Below, one piece after another: positions 46,529-56,394 of a stretch of 64,000 nucleotides of DNA (within the stretch, counting starts at the first letter, position 1; each line of letters starts with the position of its first letter). The stretch is from NCBI RefSeq assembly GCF_016735515.1, contig NZ_JAERQZ010000002.1:310001-374000 (forward strand), read 5' to 3'. The stretch is from Piscinibacter sp. HJYY11. Lineage in GTDB: Bacteria; Pseudomonadota; Gammaproteobacteria; Burkholderiales; Burkholderiaceae_C. Made by a program: the position numbers and the translations under genes. The notes under the pieces are model-generated. The model searched no databases and was not told the origin of the DNA. It was given only the letters and a program-made list of their open reading frames with translations.

Positions 46529-47273
46529 CTGGCTTCAGCCCGAACTTGGCGTGCCCGGGGTGCAGGCGGTGATGACCACGCGCGCCGGCGGCGGGAGCGT
46601 GGCGCCGTGGGACAGCATGAACCTCGGCATCGCCGTCAACGACGATCCGGCACAGGTGGCGCGCAACCGTGCGCTGCTGAAAGACGCCATGGGTGCCGAC
46701 CCGGTCTACCTGAAGCAGGTGCACGGCACGCGCGTCGTGCGGCTGGCGCGGGAGCACCTCGAAGCGCCGATGATGGAGGCCGATGCCTGCATCACCACGA
46801 CGCCGGGGCTGGCCTGCGTCATCCAGGTGGCCGACTGCCTGCCGGTGCTGATGGCCGCGCCCGGCGGGGTGGGCGCGGCGCATGCCGGCTGGCGCGGTTT
46901 GGCCGGCGGCGTGGTCGAGGCGACCGTGCACGCCTTGTGCGAGGCCACTGGCTGCGAGCCCGCGCAGGTCGTGTGCTGGCTCGGGCCTTGCATAGGCCCC
47001 GGTGCATTCGAAGTGGGAGCCGATGTTCTCGAAGGTTTTGGAGTTCAGTCCACGGGCGAAGACCCGACACGTTTCAAGCCCTTGCGCCCCGGCAAGTGGC
47101 TGGCCAACCTGCCGCAGCTCGCGCGCGATCGGCTCCGTGCCGTGGGCGTCACGCAGGTGTCTGGCGGCGAGTGGTGCACGGTCGAGGACCAAGTGGACGG
47201 GCGTTCACGATTCTTCTCGTTTCGGCGCGACCGCGTCACTGGCCGGATGGCTGCCGCCATCTGGCGCCGCTGA
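46512..47273 (+). CDS. pgeF: PgeF, laccase-domain peptidoglycan editing factor / purine nucleoside phosphorylase
   Basis: 253-residue member of the YfiH/DUF152 family, cytosolic zinc enzymes reported both to phosphorolyse purine nucleosides and to prevent misincorporation of Ser into peptidoglycan precursors. Zinc ligands appear as the His of QVHGTRV, the Cys of VADCLPVL and the His of GAAHAGWRG; WLGPCIGPGAFEVG is the other family signature. The start is ATG 46512, or 46518 for a shorter N-terminus. It overlaps maiA by 17 nt, and its 3' end overlaps a convergent small membrane protein gene by 69 nt. Confidence 0.92.
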   Translation: MPMHPDWLQPELGVPGVQAVMTTRAGGGSVAPWDSMNLGIAVNDDPAQVARNRALLKDAMGADPVYLKQVHGTRVVRLAREHLEAPMMEADACITTTPGLACVIQVADCLPVLMAAPGGVGAAHAGWRGLAGGVVEATVHALCEATGCEPAQVVCWLGPCIGPGAFEVGADVLEGFGVQSTGEDPTRFKPLRPGKWLANLPQLARDRLRAVGVTQVSGGEWCTVEDQVDGRSRFFSFRRDRVTGRMAAAIWRR

Positions 47274-47474
47274 CCCGGGCTCTGCCGCTTCAGCCGCCTT
47301 TCGAGCCCGCAGCCGCGCCGGTGCCCCCATCACGTACAGCACGATGGACAGTGGCAGAACTCCGTACAGCAGCAGCGTGACCAGGGCCCCCAGCACACTG
47401 CCGACCGGGCTCATGGCTTCCGCCGCCGACATGCACAGCACCACAAACATCCAGCCGATGGCGACGAGATACAT
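47205..47474 (-). CDS. Small two-helix membrane protein, unknown function
   Basis: 89 residues. Two hydrophobic segments (about 1-20 and 25-48: VGSVLGALVTLLLYGVLPLSIVLYVMG) are followed by a charged, low-complexity tail. A good ribosome site (GGGAG, 7 nt before the ATG at 47474) and the position divergent from phaC support a real gene; I recall similar short proteins near pgeF in Burkholderiales but cannot name one. Its last 22 codons plus stop run antisense to the end of pgeF. Confidence 0.7.
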   Translation of the reverse strand: MYLVAIGWMFVVLCMSAAEAMSPVGSVLGALVTLLLYGVLPLSIVLYVMGAPARLRARKAAEAAEPGSAAPDGGSHPASDAVAPKREES

Positions 47475-47582
47475 TTCGCTCCCGCTTTCGAGTCAACTCA
47501 TGCGTCGGGTCATGACAAAGACACCATGACCGGCGCACACTTTACGTTCGCCACGCATCCGCACCTGAGAGCAAGGAGACAC

Positions 47583-49304
47583 ATGAAGACCACGACCCGA
47601 GCCGCCGCCAAGCCGGCAGCCGCTGCTGCCACCGAGACCGCGAGCGAAGCCGCCCAGGCCTTCGGCGCCACCGTGGGCGAGATGGTCAAGTCGATGTCGT
47701 CCCTGAGCGTGCCGATTCCCGTGCTGAGCCAGCTGCAGAGCGACTACGTGCAGTCGGCCACCGACCTGTGGAACAAGTGGGTCGAAGCACCCAACGGCGC
47801 CACCATCGCCCCCCAGGGCGACAAGCGGTTCGCAGATCCGTCGTGGGCACAGAACCCGATGGCTGCCTTCACCGCCCAGATGTACCTGCTGAATGCCCGC
47901 ACGCTGGCCAAGCTGGCCGACAACGTTCAGGGCGACAGCAAGACCCGCCAGCGCCTGCGCTTCGCGGTGCAGCAGTGGATCGCGGCCTCGTCACCGAGCA
48001 ACTACCTCGCCCTCAACCCCGAGGCCGTGTCGCGCGCCCTGCAGACCAAGGGCGAGAGCATTGCCCAGGGCATGCAGCAGCTGTGGGGCGACGTGCAGCA
48101 GGGGCACATGTCGCAGACCGACGAGAAGCTCTTCGAGGTGGGCCGCAATGTGGCGGTGACGCCGGGCGACGTGGTCTTCGAGAACGATCTCTTCCAGCTC
48201 ATCGAGTACAAGCCGACGACCAAGACGGTCCACGAGCGGCCGCTGCTGATGGTGCCGCCGTGCATCAACAAGTACTACATCCTCGACCTGCAGCCCGAGA
48301 ACTCTCTGATCCGCCACACGGTGGCACAAGGGCATCGCGTCTTCGTGATGAGCTGGCGCAACCCCGACGAGAGCATCGCCAAGAAGACCTGGGACGACTA
48401 CATCGAGGAAGGCCCGCTCACCGCCATCAAGGTGGTGCAGGAGATCTCGGGCGCCAAGACCATCAACACGCTGGGCTTCTGCGTGGGCGGCACGCTGCTG
48501 GGCACGTCGCTCGCGCTGCTGGCCGCACGTGGCCAGAAGCCGGCGCAGAGCGTGACGCTGCTCACCACCTTCCTCGACTTCAGCGACACCGGCGTGCTTG
48601 ACCTCTTCGTCGACGAAGCCATGGTGCAGGTGCGCGAGATGACGCTCGGGCCCAGCAGCCCCGGCGGTGGCACGCTGCTCAAGGGCCAGGAGCTGGCCTC
48701 GACCTTCAGCGCGCTGCGCCCCAACGACCTGGTGTGGAACTACGTCGTCGGCAACTACCTCAAGGGCGAGACACCGCCGCCCTTCGACCTGCTCTACTGG
48801 AACAGCGACAGCACCAACCTGCCGGGCCCGATGTACTGCTGGTACCTGCGCAACACCTACCTCGAGAACAACCTCGTCAAGCCCGGCAAGGTGACGGTGT
48901 GCGGCACGCCGATCGACCTCGGCAAGATCGATGCGCCGGTCTACGTCTACGGCTCGAAGGAAGACCACATCGTCCCGTGGGACGGCGCCTACCGCAACAC
49001 GCAGGTCCTCAAGAACGCGAAGTGCCGCTTCGTGCTCGGCGCCTCCGGCCACATCGCCGGCGTGATCAACCCGCCTGAAAAGAAGAAGCGCAGCTACTGG
49101 ACGGGTGCCACCGCTGCGCTGCCGCCATCCGAGAATGAGTGGCTCGAAAAAGCCAAGGAGCACCCCGGCAGCTGGTGGCCCGACTGGGACGCCTGGCTCA
49201 AGAGCCACGCCGGCAAGCAGGTCGCTGCCCCCAAGACCCCGGGCAATCGCCAGTACAAGCCCATCGAACCCGCCCCTGGGCGCTACGTCAAGCAGAAGGC
49301 TTGA
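47583..49304 (+). CDS. phaC: Class I poly(3-hydroxyalkanoate) synthase
   Basis: Polymerises (R)-3-hydroxybutyryl-CoA into PHB at the granule surface. 573 residues from ATG 47583, which has AAGGAG 5 nt upstream. The lipase-like box GFCVGGT contains nucleophile Cys300; the catalytic Asp lies in [10 protein letters not shown] and the His in [13 protein letters not shown]. Length and motifs match the short-chain Cupriavidus type. The Ala/Lys/Thr-rich N-terminus is variable in the family. It heads phaC-phaA-phaB, the canonical order. No phaR or phasin gene follows in this window. Confidence 0.97.
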   Translation: MKTTTRAAAKPAAAAATETASEAAQAFGATVGEMVKSMSSLSVPIPVLSQLQSDYVQSATDLWNKWVEAPNGATIAPQGDKRFADPSWAQNPMAAFTAQMYLLNARTLAKLADNVQGDSKTRQRLRFAVQQWIAASSPSNYLALNPEAVSRALQTKGESIAQGMQQLWGDVQQGHMSQTDEKLFEVGRNVAVTPGDVVFENDLFQLIEYKPTTKTVHERPLLMVPPCINKYYILDLQPENSLIRHTVAQGHRVFVMSWRNPDESIAKKTWDDYIEEGPLTAIKVVQEISGAKTINTLGFCVGGTLLGTSLALLAARGQKPAQSVTLLTTFLDFSDTGVLDLFVDEAMVQVREMTLGPSSPGGGTLLKGQELASTFSALRPNDLVWNYVVGNYLKGETPPPFDLLYWNSDSTNLPGPMYCWYLRNTYLENNLVKPGKVTVCGTPIDLGKIDAPVYVYGSKEDHIVPWDGAYRNTQVLKNAKCRFVLGASGHIAGVINPPEKKKRSYWTGATAALPPSENEWLEKAKEHPGSWWPDWDAWLKSHAGKQVAAPKTPGNRQYKPIEPAPGRYVKQKA

Positions 49305-49342
49305 TTTCTCTCATCACACGCACCGCCAACTGGAGAACCACC

Positions 49343-50521
49343 ATGAGTGACATCGTCATCGTCGCAGCCGCCCGTACCGCCGTGGGCAAATTCGGTGGAA
49401 GCCTGGCCAAGGTGCCGGCCCCCGATCTCGGCGCTGCCGTGATCGCCGACCTGCTCAAGCGCGCCAAGCTCACCGGTGACCAGATCAGCGAGGTCGTGCT
49501 CGGCCAGGTGCTCACCGCGGGCTCGGGCCAGAACGCCGCCCGCCAGGCCGTCATCAAGAGCGGCCTGCCGCAGGCCGTGCCGGCGCTGACCATCAACGCC
49601 GTGTGCGGCTCGGGCCTGAAGGCCGTGATGCTGGCCGCGCAGTCCATCCGCGATGGCGACACCGAGATCGTGATCGCCGGTGGCCAGGAGAACATGAGCC
49701 TCGCCCCGCACGTGCTGCCCAACTCGCGCGACGGCCAGCGCATGGGCGACTGGAAGCTCGTCGATTCGATGATCGTCGACGGCCTCTTCGACGTGTACAA
49801 CCAGTACCACATGGGCATCACCGCCGAGAACGTGGCCAAGAAGTACGGCATCAGCCGCGAAGCGCAGGACGCACTGGCCTTGGCTTCGCAGCAGAAGGCC
49901 GCCGCCGCGCAGGACGCCGGCAAGTTCAAGGACGAGATCGTGCCCTTCAGCATCCCGCAGAAGAAGGGCGATCCGATCGTCTTCGCGGCCGACGAGTTCA
50001 TCAACCGCAAGACCAACGCCGAAGCGCTCTCGGGCCTGAAGCCCGCCTTCGACAAGGCCGGTGGCGTGACCGCCGGCAACGCCTCGGGCATCAACGACGG
50101 CGCGGCCGGCGTGGTGGTGATGAGCGCCAAGAAGGCCGACCAGCTCGGCCTCACGCCGCTTGCCCGCATCAAGAGCTACGCCACCACCGCCCTCGACCCG
50201 GCCTACATGGGCATGGGCCCGGTGCCGGCTTCGCAAAAGGCCCTGCAGCGCGCAGGGTGGAAGGCGGCCGACCTCGACCTGCTCGAGATCAACGAAGCCT
50301 TTGCGGCACAAGCGTGCGCGGTCAACAACGAGATGGGCTGGGACACCAGCAAGGTGAACGTGAACGGTGGTGCGATCGCCATCGGGCACCCCATCGGTGC
50401 GTCGGGCTGCCGCATCCTGGTGACCCTGCTGCACGAAATGCAGAAGCGCAATGCCAAGAAGGGCATCGCCAGCCTGTGCATCGGCGGTGGCATGGGCGTT
50501 GCACTGACGGTGGAGCGCTGA
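49343..50521 (+). CDS. phaA: Acetyl-CoA acetyltransferase (beta-ketothiolase)
   Basis: Condenses two acetyl-CoA to acetoacetyl-CoA, the first step of PHB synthesis. 392 residues with nucleophile Cys88 ([11 protein letters not shown]), catalytic His in [15 protein letters not shown] and the second Cys in CIGGGMG. Thirty-eight nt separate it from phaC; the ATG at 49343 has TGGAGA upstream. A longer in-frame extension to 49139 overlaps phaC and is rejected. Confidence 0.97.
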   Translation: MSDIVIVAAARTAVGKFGGSLAKVPAPDLGAAVIADLLKRAKLTGDQISEVVLGQVLTAGSGQNAARQAVIKSGLPQAVPALTINAVCGSGLKAVMLAAQSIRDGDTEIVIAGGQENMSLAPHVLPNSRDGQRMGDWKLVDSMIVDGLFDVYNQYHMGITAENVAKKYGISREAQDALALASQQKAAAAQDAGKFKDEIVPFSIPQKKGDPIVFAADEFINRKTNAEALSGLKPAFDKAGGVTAGNASGINDGAAGVVVMSAKKADQLGLTPLARIKSYATTALDPAYMGMGPVPASQKALQRAGWKAADLDLLEINEAFAAQACAVNNEMGWDTSKVNVNGGAIAIGHPIGASGCRILVTLLHEMQKRNAKKGIASLCIGGGMGVALTVER

Positions 50522-50619
50522 TCGACACGCGCACCGCGCTGGATTGGTGGGAACCCGGTTGACCCACGGCCGGTGCGGCGCGCAACCTAGAGATTCATCA
50601 CACAGCAGGAGAAGAACAA

Positions 50620-51357
50620 ATGGCGAAGAAGATTGCGTACGTCACCGGGGGCATGGGTGGCATCGGAACCACGATGTGCCAGCGCTTGTACAAGGACGGT
50701 TTCACCGTGGTGGCCGGCTGCGGCCCGAGCCGTGACTTCAAGAAGTGGCTCGACGAGCAGAAGGCACTCGGCTTCGAGTTCCACGCCTCGGTGGGCAACG
50801 TGGGCGACTGGGATTCGACCGTTGCCGCCTTCCAGAAGACCAAGGCCGAGGTCGGCCCGATCGACGTGCTGGTCAACAACGCCGGCATCACGCGCGACGG
50901 CATGTTCCGCAAGATGAGCCGCGCCGATTGGGACGCGGTCATCGAGACCAACCTCACCAGCCTGTTCAACGTGACCAAGCAGGTCATCGACGACATGCTG
51001 GAAAAGGGCTGGGGTCGCATCATCAACATCTCGTCGGTCAACGGCGAGAAGGGCCAGTTCGGCCAGACCAACTACTCCGCCGCCAAGGCCGGCATGCACG
51101 GCTTCACCATGGCGCTGGCGCAGGAAGTGGCCAACAAGGGCGTGACGGTCAACACCGTGAGCCCGGGCTACATCGCCACCGACATGGTCAAGGCGATCCG
51201 CCAGGACGTGCTCGACAAGATCGTCGCCGGCATCCCGGTCAAGCGCCTGGGCACGCCGGAGGACATCGCGTCGATCGTGGCGTGGGTGGCGTCGGATGAG
51301 TCGGGTTTTGCGACCGGGGCCGACTTCTCGGTCAACGGCGGTCTCCACATGGGTTGA
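50620..51357 (+). CDS. phaB: Acetoacetyl-CoA reductase
   Basis: NADPH-dependent short-chain dehydrogenase making (R)-3-hydroxybutyryl-CoA. 245 residues: cofactor loop TGGMGGIG, NNAG motif (LVNNAGITRDG), catalytic Ser in INISSVNG and Tyr-x-x-x-Lys in NYSAAKAG; the C-terminal stretch GTPEDIASIVAWVASDESGF is typical of PhaB. AGGAGAAG precedes the ATG. It is 98 nt after phaA and 13 nt before trhO. Confidence 0.97.
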   Translation: MAKKIAYVTGGMGGIGTTMCQRLYKDGFTVVAGCGPSRDFKKWLDEQKALGFEFHASVGNVGDWDSTVAAFQKTKAEVGPIDVLVNNAGITRDGMFRKMSRADWDAVIETNLTSLFNVTKQVIDDMLEKGWGRIINISSVNGEKGQFGQTNYSAAKAGMHGFTMALAQEVANKGVTVNTVSPGYIATDMVKAIRQDVLDKIVAGIPVKRLGTPEDIASIVAWVASDESGFATGADFSVNGGLHMG

Positions 51358-51370
51358 GGACAATGGGCGG

Positions 51371-52159
51371 ATGCCCACGGTCCACTCCTCGTTCTACAAG
51401 TTCTTTGCGCTCGACGACCCGGCTGCCATCGCAGCTGGGCTGCGCGAGCTTGCGGGGCCGCTGCTGGGCAGCGTGCTCGTGGCGCGCGAAGGCCTCAACG
51501 GCGTGCTCGCCGGGGCTGAAGAGGCGCTCGACGCTTTCGAGCGTGAGCTCACCCGCGACCCGCGCTTCACCGGCATGGGCTTCAAACGCAGCGCCTGCCG
51601 CACACCGCCGTTTGCGCGGCTCGCCATCCATGTGAAGCCCGAGGTGGTGGCGGTGGGCGTGCCCTATGCGCCGGCGCAGGGCACGCAGCGCTCGCCGCAG
51701 GAGTGGCGCAAGCTGATCGCACGCGACGACGTGGTGGTGCTCGACAACCGCAACAGCTTCGAATATCGCCTCGGGCGCTTCGCGGGTGCGGTCGACCCAG
51801 GCGTCACGAACTTCCGCGATTTCCCGCGCTACGTGACCGAGCATGCGGCCGAGTGGAAGGCCGAAGGCAAGCAGGTCGCGATGTACTGCACCGGTGGCAT
51901 CCGCTGCGAAAAGACCGCTGCGTGGATGCAAGGCCTTGGGCTGACCGTGCACGAACTCGAAGGCGGCATCCTCAACTACTTCCAGGCCATGCCCGATGCC
52001 GAGCGCGACTGGCAAGGCGAGTGCTTCGTGTTCGACAACCGCATCGCGCTCGACACCCATCTGCAGCAGACCGACACCACCGCCGAGCAGGTCTACGCCG
52101 GCGAGCCCGATGGCGAATGGCGGCTAGCTCGGGCGAAACGGCTGCATGAAGCCATCTGA
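51371..52159 (+). CDS. trhO: tRNA uridine-34 hydroxylase (TrhO, rhodanese-like)
   Basis: 262 residues of the UPF0176/YceA family, which hydroxylates uridine 34 in tRNA on the way to 5-methoxy- or carboxymethoxyuridine. It has the N-terminal ferredoxin-like domain (FYKFFALDD, VAREGLNGVLAG), then a rhodanese domain with active-site Cys173 in YCTGGIRCEK. The ATG at 51371 begins the conserved N-terminus; the open frame to 51296 lies inside phaB. Only 13 nt after phaB, so it may be read with the PHB genes, although no metabolic link is evident. It overlaps the pseudouridine synthase by 14 nt, giving a pair of RNA-modification genes. Confidence 0.92.
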   Translation: MPTVHSSFYKFFALDDPAAIAAGLRELAGPLLGSVLVAREGLNGVLAGAEEALDAFERELTRDPRFTGMGFKRSACRTPPFARLAIHVKPEVVAVGVPYAPAQGTQRSPQEWRKLIARDDVVVLDNRNSFEYRLGRFAGAVDPGVTNFRDFPRYVTEHAAEWKAEGKQVAMYCTGGIRCEKTAAWMQGLGLTVHELEGGILNYFQAMPDAERDWQGECFVFDNRIALDTHLQQTDTTAEQVYAGEPDGEWRLARAKRLHEAI

Positions 52160-53048
52160 TCTGCCGCTGCCGGTACGCGATGGGGTGGGGCCCAGCTGCG
52201 TGGCCTTGCCCGAAGGGCCGTGGCCCACGGTCGCGGCCTTCCTGATCGAGCGCTTCTCGCGCATCGATGAAGCCGCATGGCGAAACCGCATCAGCGCGGG
52301 CGAAGTGGTCGATGCGCGAGGCCGCGTGGTGCGGCACGACACGCCGTTCGAGGCGCAGCTCAAGGTCTACTACTACCGCAGCCCGCCGGTCGAGCGGCCG
52401 TTCCCGATGCAGGAGACGGTGCTCCATCAAGACGACTGGATCGTGGTCGCCGACAAGCCGCACTTCATGCCGGTCACACCCTCGGGCCGGCACCTGCACG
52501 AGACCCTGCTGGTGCGGCTGAAGCGCCGTCTCCGCATCGACACGCTCGCGCCGGTGCACCGCATCGACCGCGACACGGCGGGGCTGGTGCTCTTCAGCGT
52601 GCAACCGCAGACGCGCGGTGCCTACCAGTCGGTGTTCCGCGAGCGCAGCGCGCGCAAGGTCTACGAAGCGATTGCGCCGGTGCGGGCCGGTCTCGAATGG
52701 CCGATGACCCTGCGCAACCGGCTGGTCGACGGCGACAACTTCATGACCATGCGCGAGGAACCGGGCGAGCCCAACAGCGAGACACGCATCGAGCTGCTGG
52801 AATCGAAAGACGGGCTGGGCCGCTATCGCCTGCAGCCGCTGAGCGGCAGGCGGCATCAACTGCGCGTGCACATGGCGGGCCTCGGGCTGCCCTTGCTCAA
52901 CGACGGGATCTATCCGGTGCTGATGCCCGAGCTCGAGGTGCCCGACTTCGACAAGCCGCTCCAGCTCGTCGCACGCGAACTCGCGTTCACCGACCCGGTG
53001 ACCGGCGCTTCGCGAGCCTTTGAAAGCGCCTACCGCGTGGCGCTGTAG
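52146..53048 (+). CDS. RluA-family pseudouridine synthase
   Basis: 300-residue RNA modification enzyme. Catalytic Asp141 sits in PVHRIDRDTAGLVLFS, the RluA signature; KVYEAI and SGRRHQLRVHMAGLGLPLL are the other conserved stretches. Residues 20-95 look like a degenerate S4-like or N-terminal RNA-binding segment (INRxxRxxxGxV pattern relaxed). Which RNA and position it modifies cannot be assigned. It overlaps trhO at the start and convergent psd by 19 nt at the end. Confidence 0.9.
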   Translation: MKPSDLPLPVRDGVGPSCVALPEGPWPTVAAFLIERFSRIDEAAWRNRISAGEVVDARGRVVRHDTPFEAQLKVYYYRSPPVERPFPMQETVLHQDDWIVVADKPHFMPVTPSGRHLHETLLVRLKRRLRIDTLAPVHRIDRDTAGLVLFSVQPQTRGAYQSVFRERSARKVYEAIAPVRAGLEWPMTLRNRLVDGDNFMTMREEPGEPNSETRIELLESKDGLGRYRLQPLSGRRHQLRVHMAGLGLPLLNDGIYPVLMPELEVPDFDKPLQLVARELAFTDPVTGASRAFESAYRVAL

Positions 53049-53884
53049 TTCGCCATCACCTCGCCGAGGCGGATCGCGCCGCCCGGCTGCCAGGCGCTGT
53101 TGAAGGACAGGTCGCCCCTCGGAAACAGCATCACGACCGTGGAGCCGAGCAGGAAGCGCCCCATCTCGTCGCCCTGCTTGATGAACACCGGCTTGTCGTC
53201 ATAGCGCCACTCGCGCACCTTGGTGACCCGCGGCGGGTTCACGACGCCGTGCCACACGGTCGCCATGCTGCCGACGATGGTGGCGCCGACCAGCACCAGC
53301 ACGAACGGGCCGCGCGGGCCTTCGAACACGCAGACCACCCGCTCGTTGCGTGCAAAGAGCCCCGGCACGCCGCGCGCCGTGGTGGGGTTGACCGAGAACA
53401 GATCCCCCGGCACGTGGATCATCCGCGTGAGCTTGCCGTCGCAGGGCATGTGGATGCGGTGGTAGTCGCGCGGGCTGAGGTACAGCGTGGCGAAGTGGCC
53501 GTGGTCGAACTGCGTCGCCAGGCCCGCGTCACCGCCCACGAGCGCTGTGGTGGTGTAGCGATGGCCCTTGGCCTGGAAGATCAGGTCGCGCTCGATCGGG
53601 CCGAACTGGCTGATCGCGCCATCCACGGGACAGATCAAGTCGGCCTGTGCGATCGGCCGCGCCCCCGGCTTGAGCGCACGGGTGAAGAACTCGTTGAAGC
53701 TCGGGTAGCTGGCGATGTCGGGGTTGGCCGCTTCGCTCATGTCGACCTTGTACCGGCGCACGAACCAGGCCACGAAGTTGGTCGTCAGCTTGCCGGCCCG
53801 TGCCGAGGCGCCTTTGCCGGCCAGAGAGGTCAGCGGGCCCTTGGGCAACAGGTACTGGGGCAGAACGGCGAATCGGTCGGACAC
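53030..53884 (-). CDS. psd: Phosphatidylserine decarboxylase proenzyme
   Basis: Inner-membrane enzyme converting phosphatidylserine to phosphatidylethanolamine. 284 residues, the usual length. The self-cleavage site LGST is at 246-249, with Ser248 becoming the pyruvoyl group; upstream, CPVDGAISQFG, YLSPRDYHRIHMP and the PGDLFSVNP stretch complete the family signature. Its last 19 bases overlap the convergent pseudouridine synthase gene. It is divergent from ahpC across a 258-bp gap. Confidence 0.97.
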   Translation of the reverse strand: MSDRFAVLPQYLLPKGPLTSLAGKGASARAGKLTTNFVAWFVRRYKVDMSEAANPDIASYPSFNEFFTRALKPGARPIAQADLICPVDGAISQFGPIERDLIFQAKGHRYTTTALVGGDAGLATQFDHGHFATLYLSPRDYHRIHMPCDGKLTRMIHVPGDLFSVNPTTARGVPGLFARNERVVCVFEGPRGPFVLVLVGATIVGSMATVWHGVVNPPRVTKVREWRYDDKPVFIKQGDEMGRFLLGSTVVMLFPRGDLSFNSAWQPGGAIRLGEVMANYSATR

Positions 53885-53994
53885 GGCAATCCCTCGGCGG
53901 CTGTTGTCAAAGCGGGAGGCGGATTCTAGGCAGAGGCATCGCGCGTGCCGGGCGTTCGACTTGCTGCACTTTGGGATGCGCGGGTTGAGCGAAT

Positions 53995-54060
53995 ATAGGC
54001 ATGAACAATCAGGTGTCTTGAATTAATCAATTGGCTCAATGGTGCAGCGCACCGTAACAT
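53995..54060 (+). promoter_or_regulatory. OxyR-like operator and abutting ahpC promoter
   Basis: Four tetramers with 7-nt spacers, ATAG-N7-CAAT-N7-CTTG-N7-CAAT (53995-54031), match the length and phasing of the 37-bp OxyR site (ATAG/CTAT tetramers; 4, 3, 2 and 3 of 4 bases). A possible -35 TTGGCT (54031-54036) abuts it, and TAACAT (54055-54060) is an 18-nt spaced -10. The geometry is that of an OxyR-activated promoter; the base match is imperfect. Confidence 0.5.
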
Positions 54061-54142
54061 CACCCCCGGTTCGTCGCCCGTAAGCCGTCGCCATCGGGTC
54101 GTCTGAAGCCTTTTTCACCCATCTCTCATCAGGAGGCGATAA

Positions 54143-54706
54143 ATGTCCATCATCAACACGCAAGTTCCCGCATTCAAGACCCAGGCTTTCCTCAACGGCA
54201 AGTTCATCGACGTCAGCGACGAAACGCTGAAGGGCAAGTGGTCCGTGCTGATCTTCATGCCGGCCGCCTTCACCTTCAACTGCCCGACCGAAGTGGAAGA
54301 TGCTGCCGACAACTACGCCGAGTTCCAGAAGCTCGGCGCCGAGGTCTACATCGTTACCACCGACACGCACTTCTCGCACAAGGTGTGGCACGAGACCTCG
54401 CCGGCCGTCGGCAAGGCCAAGTTCCCGCTGGTGGGCGACCCCACTCACACGCTGACCAACGCTTTTGGCGTGCACATCCCCGAAGAGGGCCTGGCCCTGC
54501 GCGGCACCTTCGTGATCAACCCCGAGGGCGTGATCAAGACCGCCGAGATCCACTCGAACGAGATCGCCCGTGACGTCAAGGAAACGCTGCGCAAGCTGAA
54601 GGCGGCCCAGTACACAGCCAAGAACCCGGGCCAGGTCTGCCCGGCCAAGTGGAACGAAGGCGCCAAGACGATCACCCCGTCGCTCGACCTGGTCGGCAAG
54701 ATCTAA
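54143..54706 (+). CDS. ahpC: Alkyl hydroperoxide reductase peroxiredoxin AhpC
   Basis: Typical 2-Cys peroxiredoxin that reduces hydrogen peroxide, organic peroxides and peroxynitrite in the cytoplasm. 187 residues; peroxidatic Cys47 ([11 protein letters not shown]) and resolving Cys at about 166 (GQVCPAKW) are present. AGGAGGCGAT gives a strong ribosome site before the ATG at 54143. It is reduced by AhpF, encoded 86 nt downstream. Confidence 0.97.
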   Translation: MSIINTQVPAFKTQAFLNGKFIDVSDETLKGKWSVLIFMPAAFTFNCPTEVEDAADNYAEFQKLGAEVYIVTTDTHFSHKVWHETSPAVGKAKFPLVGDPTHTLTNAFGVHIPEEGLALRGTFVINPEGVIKTAEIHSNEIARDVKETLRKLKAAQYTAKNPGQVCPAKWNEGAKTITPSLDLVGKI

Positions 54707-54738
54707 GCGCTTCTTTTTCCGCAGTACCTTGCAGTACC

Positions 54739-54762
54739 GAGCCCACCTTCACGGGTGGGCTC
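54739..54762 (+). other. Stable hairpin between ahpC and ahpF
   Basis: GAGCCCACC and GGTGGGCTC form a 9-bp perfect stem with a 6-nt loop, without a following T-tract, preceded by a short direct repeat of GCAGTACC. It could stabilise the ahpC mRNA or attenuate ahpF so that peroxiredoxin exceeds its reductase. Confidence 0.55.
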
Positions 54763-54792
54763 ACCCCGAATCCAGAAGTTCAGGAGTACCTC

Positions 54793-56346
54793 ATGTTGGA
54801 CGCCAACCTCACAGCCCAGTTGAAGGCCTACCTCGAGCGGGTCCGCGAGCCGTTCGAGATGGTGGCCTCGCTGGACGATTCTCAGAATGCGCGCGACATG
54901 CGCGAGCTGCTCGAAGAGATCACGCAGCTCTCGCCGCAGATCACGCTGCGCACCGACGGGCAGGACGCTCGCCGCCCCTCGTTTGCGCTGAACCGCGTCG
55001 GCGCGAACATCAACCTGCGCTTCGCCGCGATCCCGCTCGGCCACGAGTTCACCTCGCTCGTGCTGGCCCTGCTGTGGACGGGCGGCCATCCGCCCAAGGC
55101 CGAGCAGGACGTGATCGAGCAGATCAAGGCACTCGACGGTGACTACACCTTCGAGGTCTACATGTCGCTGACCTGCCACAACTGCCCGGACGTGGTCCAG
55201 GCGCTGAGCCTGATGGCCGTGCTCAACCCGAAGGTGAAGGTCACCATCGTCGACGGCGGCCTCTTCCAGGCCGAAGTGGAAGAGCGCCAGATCATGGCCG
55301 TGCCGGCCGTGTTCCTGAACGGCGAGATGTTCGCCTCCGGCCGCATGACGGTCGAGGAGATCGTGGCCAAGCTCGACACGAAGTCGGGTGAGCGCGAGGC
55401 CGCCAAGCTCGATGCACGCGAGCCCTACGACGTGCTCGTGGTCGGCGGTGGCCCGGCCGGCGCCGCAGCAGCCGTGTACGCGGCGCGCAAGGGCATCCGC
55501 ACCGGCGTGGCGGCCGAACGCTTCGGCGGCCAGGTGAACGACACACTGGCGATCGAGAACTACATCTCGGTGCTCGAGACCGACGGCCCGAAGTTCGCCA
55601 TGTCGCTGGAGCAGCACGTGAAGGCGTACGACGTCGACGTGATCAACCTGCAGCGCGCCGAGAAGCTGATCCCGGCGGCCCAGCCGGGCGGCCTGGTCGA
55701 AGTGCAGTTCGCGAGCGGCGGCTCTTTGAAGAGCAAGACGGTGATCATTTCCACCGGCGCCCGCTGGCGCAACGTCAACGTGCCCGGCGAGCAGGAGTAC
55801 AAGAACAAGGGCGTGGCCTATTGCCCGCACTGCGATGGCCCGCTGTTCAAGGGCAAGCGCGTGTCGGTGATCGGCGGCGGAAACTCGGGCGTCGAGGCCG
55901 CGATCGACCTCGCGGGCGTGGTGTCACACGTGACGCTGTTCGAGTTCGCCGACAAGCTTCGCGCCGATGCCGTGCTCGTGAAGAAGCTCGAGAGCCTGCC
56001 CAACGTGGTGATCCACACCAACGCGCAGACGACCGAGATCACCGGCGACGGCCAGAAGGTCAACGGACTGACCTACACCGACCGCGCGACCGGCGAGTCG
56101 AAGCACGTCGAGCTCGAAGGTGTGTTCGTGCAGATCGGCCTGGTGCCCAACACCGAGTGGCTGAAGGGCACGGTGGAGCTGAGCCGCTTCGGCGAGATCG
56201 TGGTCGATGCCAAGGGCGCGACCTCGGTGCCGGGCGTGTTCGCCGCCGGTGACGTGACGACCGTGCCGTTCAAGCAGATCATCATCGCCGCCGGGGATGG
56301 TGCGAAGGCAGCGCTTGGTGCCTTCGACCACCTGATGCGCAGCTGA
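54793..56346 (+). CDS. ahpF: Alkyl hydroperoxide reductase subunit F
   Basis: NADH-dependent flavoprotein that recycles AhpC. 517 residues: N-terminal tandem thioredoxin-fold domain with redox pair Cys128/Cys131 (TCHNC), then a thioredoxin-reductase-like body with FAD fold [14 protein letters not shown], redox pair Cys344/Cys347 (YCPHCDG), NAD fold [14 protein letters not shown] and C-terminal FAD motif [15 protein letters not shown]. The ATG at 54793 has AGGAG upstream; earlier in-frame codons reach into ahpC and are rejected. Confidence 0.97.
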   Translation: MLDANLTAQLKAYLERVREPFEMVASLDDSQNARDMRELLEEITQLSPQITLRTDGQDARRPSFALNRVGANINLRFAAIPLGHEFTSLVLALLWTGGHPPKAEQDVIEQIKALDGDYTFEVYMSLTCHNCPDVVQALSLMAVLNPKVKVTIVDGGLFQAEVEERQIMAVPAVFLNGEMFASGRMTVEEIVAKLDTKSGEREAAKLDAREPYDVLVVGGGPAGAAAAVYAARKGIRTGVAAERFGGQVNDTLAIENYISVLETDGPKFAMSLEQHVKAYDVDVINLQRAEKLIPAAQPGGLVEVQFASGGSLKSKTVIISTGARWRNVNVPGEQEYKNKGVAYCPHCDGPLFKGKRVSVIGGGNSGVEAAIDLAGVVSHVTLFEFADKLRADAVLVKKLESLPNVVIHTNAQTTEITGDGQKVNGLTYTDRATGESKHVELEGVFVQIGLVPNTEWLKGTVELSRFGEIVVDAKGATSVPGVFAAGDVTTVPFKQIIIAAGDGAKAALGAFDHLMRS

Positions 56347-56363
56347 TGTCCCTGCTCCCGATG

Positions 56364-56394
56364 AAAAGCGGCGCCTCGTGCGCCGCTTTTTCCT
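56364..56394 (+). terminator. Rho-independent terminator after ahpF
   Basis: AAAAGCGGCG / CGCCGCTTTT, 10-bp perfect stem, 7-nt loop, continuing into T-rich sequence. It lies 17 nt after the ahpF stop and just before the convergent glnD stop; the A-rich left arm lets it act in both directions. Confidence 0.88.
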
